From contig NC_030831.1 of the NCBI RefSeq assembly GCF_001704415.2, positions 42,144,134 to 42,208,133 of the forward strand: DNA of 64,000 bases, given 5' to 3'. The notes beneath the pieces are model-generated. The model was not told the DNA's origin, did no database searches, and saw nothing but the letters and a program-made list of their open reading frames with translations. Both the position numbers and the translations under genes were made by a program. The DNA comes from Capra hircus (lineage: Eukaryota; Chordata; Mammalia; Artiodactyla; Bovidae). Shown piece after piece: positions 46,201 through 52,200 of the stretch; within the stretch, counting starts at the first letter, position 1, and every line of letters begins with the position of its first letter.

Positions 46201-49200
46201 TTAGCATGCATCCACCTGATGCCATAAGTGCCTTCTCATTGTGAGGCAGGGTCTGCACCTCTTGGCTAAAGGCCAGTCTCCTCCTGTGACTCTCAGGGGA
46301 CCTGGGGCAGAGAACCCAGGAGGTGGGGCGGGAGGCAGGACTTTGGGGCCCGGCTGGGGTTGTGCTTGTTAAGAACCTGAGATGGTGAGGTGGCAAACAT
46401 GGAAGAATAATTAGATAAAATATCAATAGTCATTAAATTTTCTAATTCTAATTTTAATTGTATACACTGAGAAGGCATCAGTGAAATGCTTCATTGGACA
46501 CCAGGCAAACGGAAAGTAGATTTAGAACATATTAAAGTTCATCTGTTCAAGGAAAAGAAAAAGAACCTGAGATGCCCTTTACCTGGTCGGCCTTCTCTCC
46601 TCCCCTGCTTTCCCTCTTTTCCTTGTACGCAGCTGATTTCATACGTCTGGTTAAAATACAAGCAATACATGTAGTTCCTGACAAGGAAGTTAGACACACA
46701 GACTTCGTGTAGCTTTGAAAAGCCCCTGCAGGTCCTGTTATGGGGACAAAGGTGTGTCCTCTGAGTGGAAACTTTATCTTCAGAGCGGCCCCTCTGAAGG
46801 AGCCACCTCCTCCGTCCACTCTGAGGAGAGTGCTTCTGAAGGACAGGGATTTGTCGGCGTCTTCACCGTCTCTGTTTCCTGTGGCTGTTGTAACGCACAT
46901 GTAGTGCCTTCTAACAGCCTGGGTGCACAGCCTCCCAGGTCTGGAGCATGGGCCTGCGGGTTCGTTTTTGGAGGCTCTGAGAAGAGTCAGCCCACAGTCT
47001 TCGCCTTGTGGCCCATTCATCCATCTTCAAAGCAGAGCGTCTTCCAGCTTCTCTGACTCCCCCGCCTCCCTCTTCCATCTGAGAGGACGCATATGGAAGA
47101 CCCTGCATGATGCCACTGCCCCCAGCTGGTAGCTCGGCGTAACCTCCCTTCCCAGGACCAGCTGCCCACCTCTGGCCGCTCTGTGCTGTAAGGATGAAGC
47201 TGTGGATAGCTTGGAGCACTATTGTTCTACCTGCTGACCCTCTGTCGCCATCGCTTAGAACGGCCCTGTCATGTACCAGATGTCCAGCAGATGGGTGCTG
47301 AATGAGTGAGTAAAGTTAGTCCCAGCCCGCATCTTCATTACACCTCTGAAAGTGATGCTTCCTTTCAGAGAAGAAACTGAATAGTGGAAAAAGAGTGGAA
47401 TTTGGGGTCAGAAGACCTACATTTACGGACTTTTAAGAGCTGTGTGTCTGTGGGCAGTTTGCTTAATCATCCTGAGCCTTGGTTTTCTCATCTGTACAAT
47501 GGGACACACACCCGCCCCCCACAACCACCACCACCATCTAGCCTGCCCATCCACACAGGGTTATTGGCTCTTTCATTGCTGAAAGTTTGTTGAGTTCCTG
47601 CTGCTGCCCAAACGGGGGTTACAGAAGGTTCTGGGTGGAGTCGGTAGCTGAGAAAAGGTGTGAATGGAGGAGGGGTGAGCTCTGTGGATGTGATTCCTGA
47701 ATGCTGAGGAAATCCTTTGGCATGGGAACTTTAAAAGAAAAAAGAAAGTAAAGGGGAAAAAAAAATCCCCTTTCATTGCAAACATAATGTATACAGTTAA
47801 CATTTTAAAAGAGTTCTTTCAGGAAACGTGAAAACAAGTGATGGGTTTGCCTGTAATGCATTATTCAGAATAGCCATTTTGATAGGTTTTTCTATTCAAC
47901 TTTATGTATTTATTATTGGGTTTTTAGGACATCTGAGTAGGCATATTAAATAGGCCTCTGCTTTCTGTGGAGAGAGAGGGTCTGTATAAAACTCAGAAAC
48001 CTTCTTCTGAATGGCACAGAAGGTACATTCAGTGATGGTTTTTCCATTCAGCTTCTGCCAGCTGGGAATGTTGGGAATGTCAGGAATGCTCTTCCCCCTC
48101 TTCCCCCTTTGTCTGAATCCTGAGGGACCTCAGGACATGTTCTGGCTTCTGCCCTAGACTGCCCACTGCCCTGGCGTTCTGGGGGAGGCTGAGGATTTCT
48201 GCTTGTGTGCTGCCCCACCCCCACGCCCAGGACAGGCCAGCACTGGCCCCTGGACTATGCGAAAGCATCACACAAGGGACCAGCGTTCTCTGAGATCCTC
48301 AGACAACCAAGCCCTGCAGCTCGTGGGCCTGATGCCAGTGCCCTCGGCTGGGGTAACTCGCACCCGGGAGGCAGAGCCCAGCTGGGGTTGGTCCTTTTTA
48401 GGAAACTTCATGTATTTTCCATCACTGCTCCTTCTTGACATGCAGAACATTGCTGCTATGGAATTTATGATGCCACAGACCTGCGTGTAAGGAATTTTGC
48501 CTGAAGTTGACTGGGTGGTCTAAAGGACTGGGTTTCCTGGAATGGTACTTTCCACTGTGTGCTGACAGTGTGTGTGTGCACACACAGGATGCTGTGGAAT
48601 GGGAGGAAGGGAGCTTTGTGTTGCACGTGAGGCAAGAGCAGGGCCAGAGTTCCATCCAGAGTCTGTCTGACCTTGACCATGAGTGTCCTCACAGAGCTGG
48701 AAAAACCTTAGCTGTCACCACCCACTCTTGCCCACCCCAACCCAAACTGGTACTGAGCCAGATGCAGGTCAGCACCCTATCTTGAGTCGAGATCTCTTCA
48801 CCCTGTGCCCCTAAAGTGGGTTCTCAAGACACTCACTAGGTCGCTAGATGTTAAGAAATATTACTTGAAAAAAGGTAGAAAATAAAGAATCCTGAATGAA
48901 AGCAAAATAAATAAATAAGTTTCTTTATTATAGAAAATTTCAGAGCCTTTCTTGTACCAATAATACTTTGTGAACTCCAGGGAACATTATAATATGTTGT
49001 TGTTCAGTTGCTAAGCTGTGTCCAACTCTTTGCAACCCCATGGACTGCAGCACGCCAGGCTTCCCTGTCCTTCACTGTCTCCCAGAGTTTGCTCAGACTC
49101 ACATCTGTTGAGTCGGTGATACCATCCAACCATCTCATCCTCTGTTGTCCCCTTCTCCTCCTGCCCTCAGTCTTTCGCAGCATCAGGGTCTTTTCCAATG

Positions 49201-52200
49201 AATCAGCTCTTCACATCAGGTGGCCAAAGAATTGAAGCTTCGGTCCTTCCAATGAATATTCATGGTTGGTTTCCTTTAGGATTGACTGATTTGATCTCCT
49301 TGCTGTCCAAGGGACTCTCAAGAATCTTCTCCAACACATGGTTCGAAAGTTTTAGTATGTAGCGATTCCTGAAACTTATTTGGCCAAGAAAGCTTTCTCT
49401 CCAAAAAGCTCTTCGAGGGCACAGTGTTCTGCAGGACACTGCCCTTGGGAAATACTGAGCCATCTTGCTTTCTATGCCATTTAATATTTTTCAGAAACTT
49501 GAGTTTAATTGCTGCCCAGTATTCCAGCTATTAAACCAACCAATTATGGTTTCTTTGAGGTCACCTCTGATCATCCCCTTCAGAAGTGAAACGATTGAGT
49601 CAAAGTGTACAAATGTTTCAAGACTTTTTTTAAATTTTAATGTTACTGGAGTCGTTGATTTACAATGTAGTGTTAGTGTTAGGTGTATCACAGCATGATT
49701 TAGTTACACATATATTCATTCGTTTTTAGATTCTTTCCTCATGTAGCTTACTCATTCACAGAATACTGAATACTCTTCCCTGTGCTATACAGTAGGTCCT
49801 TGTTGGTTATCTATTTTATCTATAGTAATGTGCGTGTGTTTATCCCAAGCTTCTGATTTATCCCTCTCCCTCACATTTACTCTTTGGTAACTGTAAGTTT
49901 GTTATCGATATCTATAAGTCTGTTTTGTAAGTAAGTTCATTTGTATCTTTTTAAAGAATTAGATGCCACATGTAAGTGATATCATATGGTATTTGTCTTT
50001 CTGTGTCTGACTTCACTCAGTATGATAATCTCTGGGTCCATCCATGTTGCTGCAACTGATATTATTTTGTTCTTTTTTTAATAGCTGAGTAATATTTCAT
50101 TGTGTACCCCAGGGATTGAACCTTCATCCCTTAGTCTCCTGCACTGGCTGGTGGATTCTTTACCACTAGTGCCGCTTGGGAAGCCCACATATATACCACA
50201 TTTTCTTAATCCATTCCTCTGCCAGTGGACTTGTGGTAAGCCTTTGTAAATACATTGTCCAGATGCTTTCCAGAAAGGCCATGCCCATGTATCCCTCTGC
50301 TGGTTGCTGGAAGTGGGTGGCACTTTGCACCTGTGAAAGCTGAGAGTCTAAGACGCTCAGAGGAGGGCAATTCCTTGCCCTCACCCTGTAGACATCCGGC
50401 AATTACAACACAGTCACACACACACACGGACATAAACAGTCATTTCTTTTGAGCAAACACATTGTCTGTTCGCAGTGCCCTGTGCTTCCTCTAAACGATT
50501 AAATGTCACCTGAAAGTTATCTGAACTCTTTAATGTGGCATTCTAGATATATAGTTAGGGAGGAAGGGATTTCAAATTGGCCTCTATTGTGCTGATTTTC
50601 AAATAACCTTTCAAGGTGAGTTGTTTTGATAAGTTTTGTCAACCTCCTGTGATTGCACACTTTGTTTCTAGAAGAATCTTTTACTCAAGTGTTTCATCAG
50701 TCTTAATTCCGACTTCATGGAAATGGAATGATGTCATGTTGAATACTGAGGCTGTTTGTGGTGCTTTTGTTTTATATGTGTGGGGGAAGTATACACATTG
50801 TAGGTGAGACGTGATTTATCTTTCTGTCCTCCACAAACATCCTTTGGTCAATGCGTTATTGGGTTTTAGAACTGAGACTCGAACTTTAGCTCATTAAAAC
50901 CCCTAAGTCCCCGGCAATAAAGTTGAAGTGGCTTCACCCCCGGGTTTATTTCAAAATGATTCCATTTGGAGGAAGGAAAGAGCAAGTAATGCATTATATA
51001 GAAAGCTCTAATCAATAATTCAGGAGACCTATAGACCAGTGACTGTTCCAGATTCACTTCATGGCGTTACTGCTGAGAACTATTTTAGAAGATCCACCGT
51101 TTGTGTCTGAGTTCGCGAGTGTCTCGATTTTCGAGATGTATGTTTGGTACTGCCTCTCTTACTTCAAGTGTTTAAGTGGACTTTTCTTAGATGGAGGCTG
51201 TTTTGGAAAAATGGGCATTTTATGTAATTGGGCTGCAGGGACACTTTATTCCTTTCCATTAGCAAAGCAGGAATGTCTAGCAAACACATGGCTTTTTCCT
51301 CCTTTATGGCAGGAATTCTGATTTGGGTTTCTGCATCTGGAGTGGGTTGCCAAAAAATGGACTAAAAATAGATGTTTGAGGGCTGACAAGGACAGTCCAG
51401 AGCGGGGTAGTCAGTGCTGATGGAAAGCTCTTTCCTCAGTGAGTCAGGGCCAGTGGCCAGGGCCCTCCTGCCGGGAACTCCTGTGTCCATCCTGAGCTCC
51501 ATGTAACACGTGCACCCTTCTGAAAACCACATGGGTGCCAGGCAGCTTCTCATGGAGTGGAGACTCCCCCGAGGCCCAGAGGCTGGGACGGGGGCCTGCT
51601 TCCTTGTACACTCTGGTGAGGCCGTGCTAGCATCCTGCAGTAGAGGGGAACCTCGGGGTGGGGGAACATGCGTCCAGTTTCCAGATAGGATCATTTCAAC
51701 TTGGCCAGTGTTGGTTCAGTGAAAAGCATTGCACAGGAAGTAAACGAATGATGGTTTTATTGTTTGACGGGAAAGTGTCCGTCCTTCCTCCCCTCCCTGC
51801 TCCCTCCCACCCCAACTCTCTAGTAAATATGGCTGCTTTTATTATTATTTTAATTTTGATTTTTATTTCCTATTGGAGATTTACAGTGCTATGTTACTTT
51901 CAGGTGTACAGCAAAGTGATTTTGATACATATATATAAATCCATATAAGAGACATGGGTTTGATCCCTGGGTTGGGAAGATCCCTTGGAGTAGGAGATGG
52001 CAGCCCACTCCAGTATTCTTGTTGGAAAATCCCATGGACAGAGGAACCTGGCAGACTGTGATCCACAGGGTCGCAAAGAGTTGGACGTGACTGAAGCGAC
52101 TTAGCAAGCACATATCCCTCTGAATCTACTGTTTTATAGATAGTAGTGTGTATATGGGGCTTCCCAGGTGGCGCTAGTGGTAAAGAATCCATCTGCCAAT

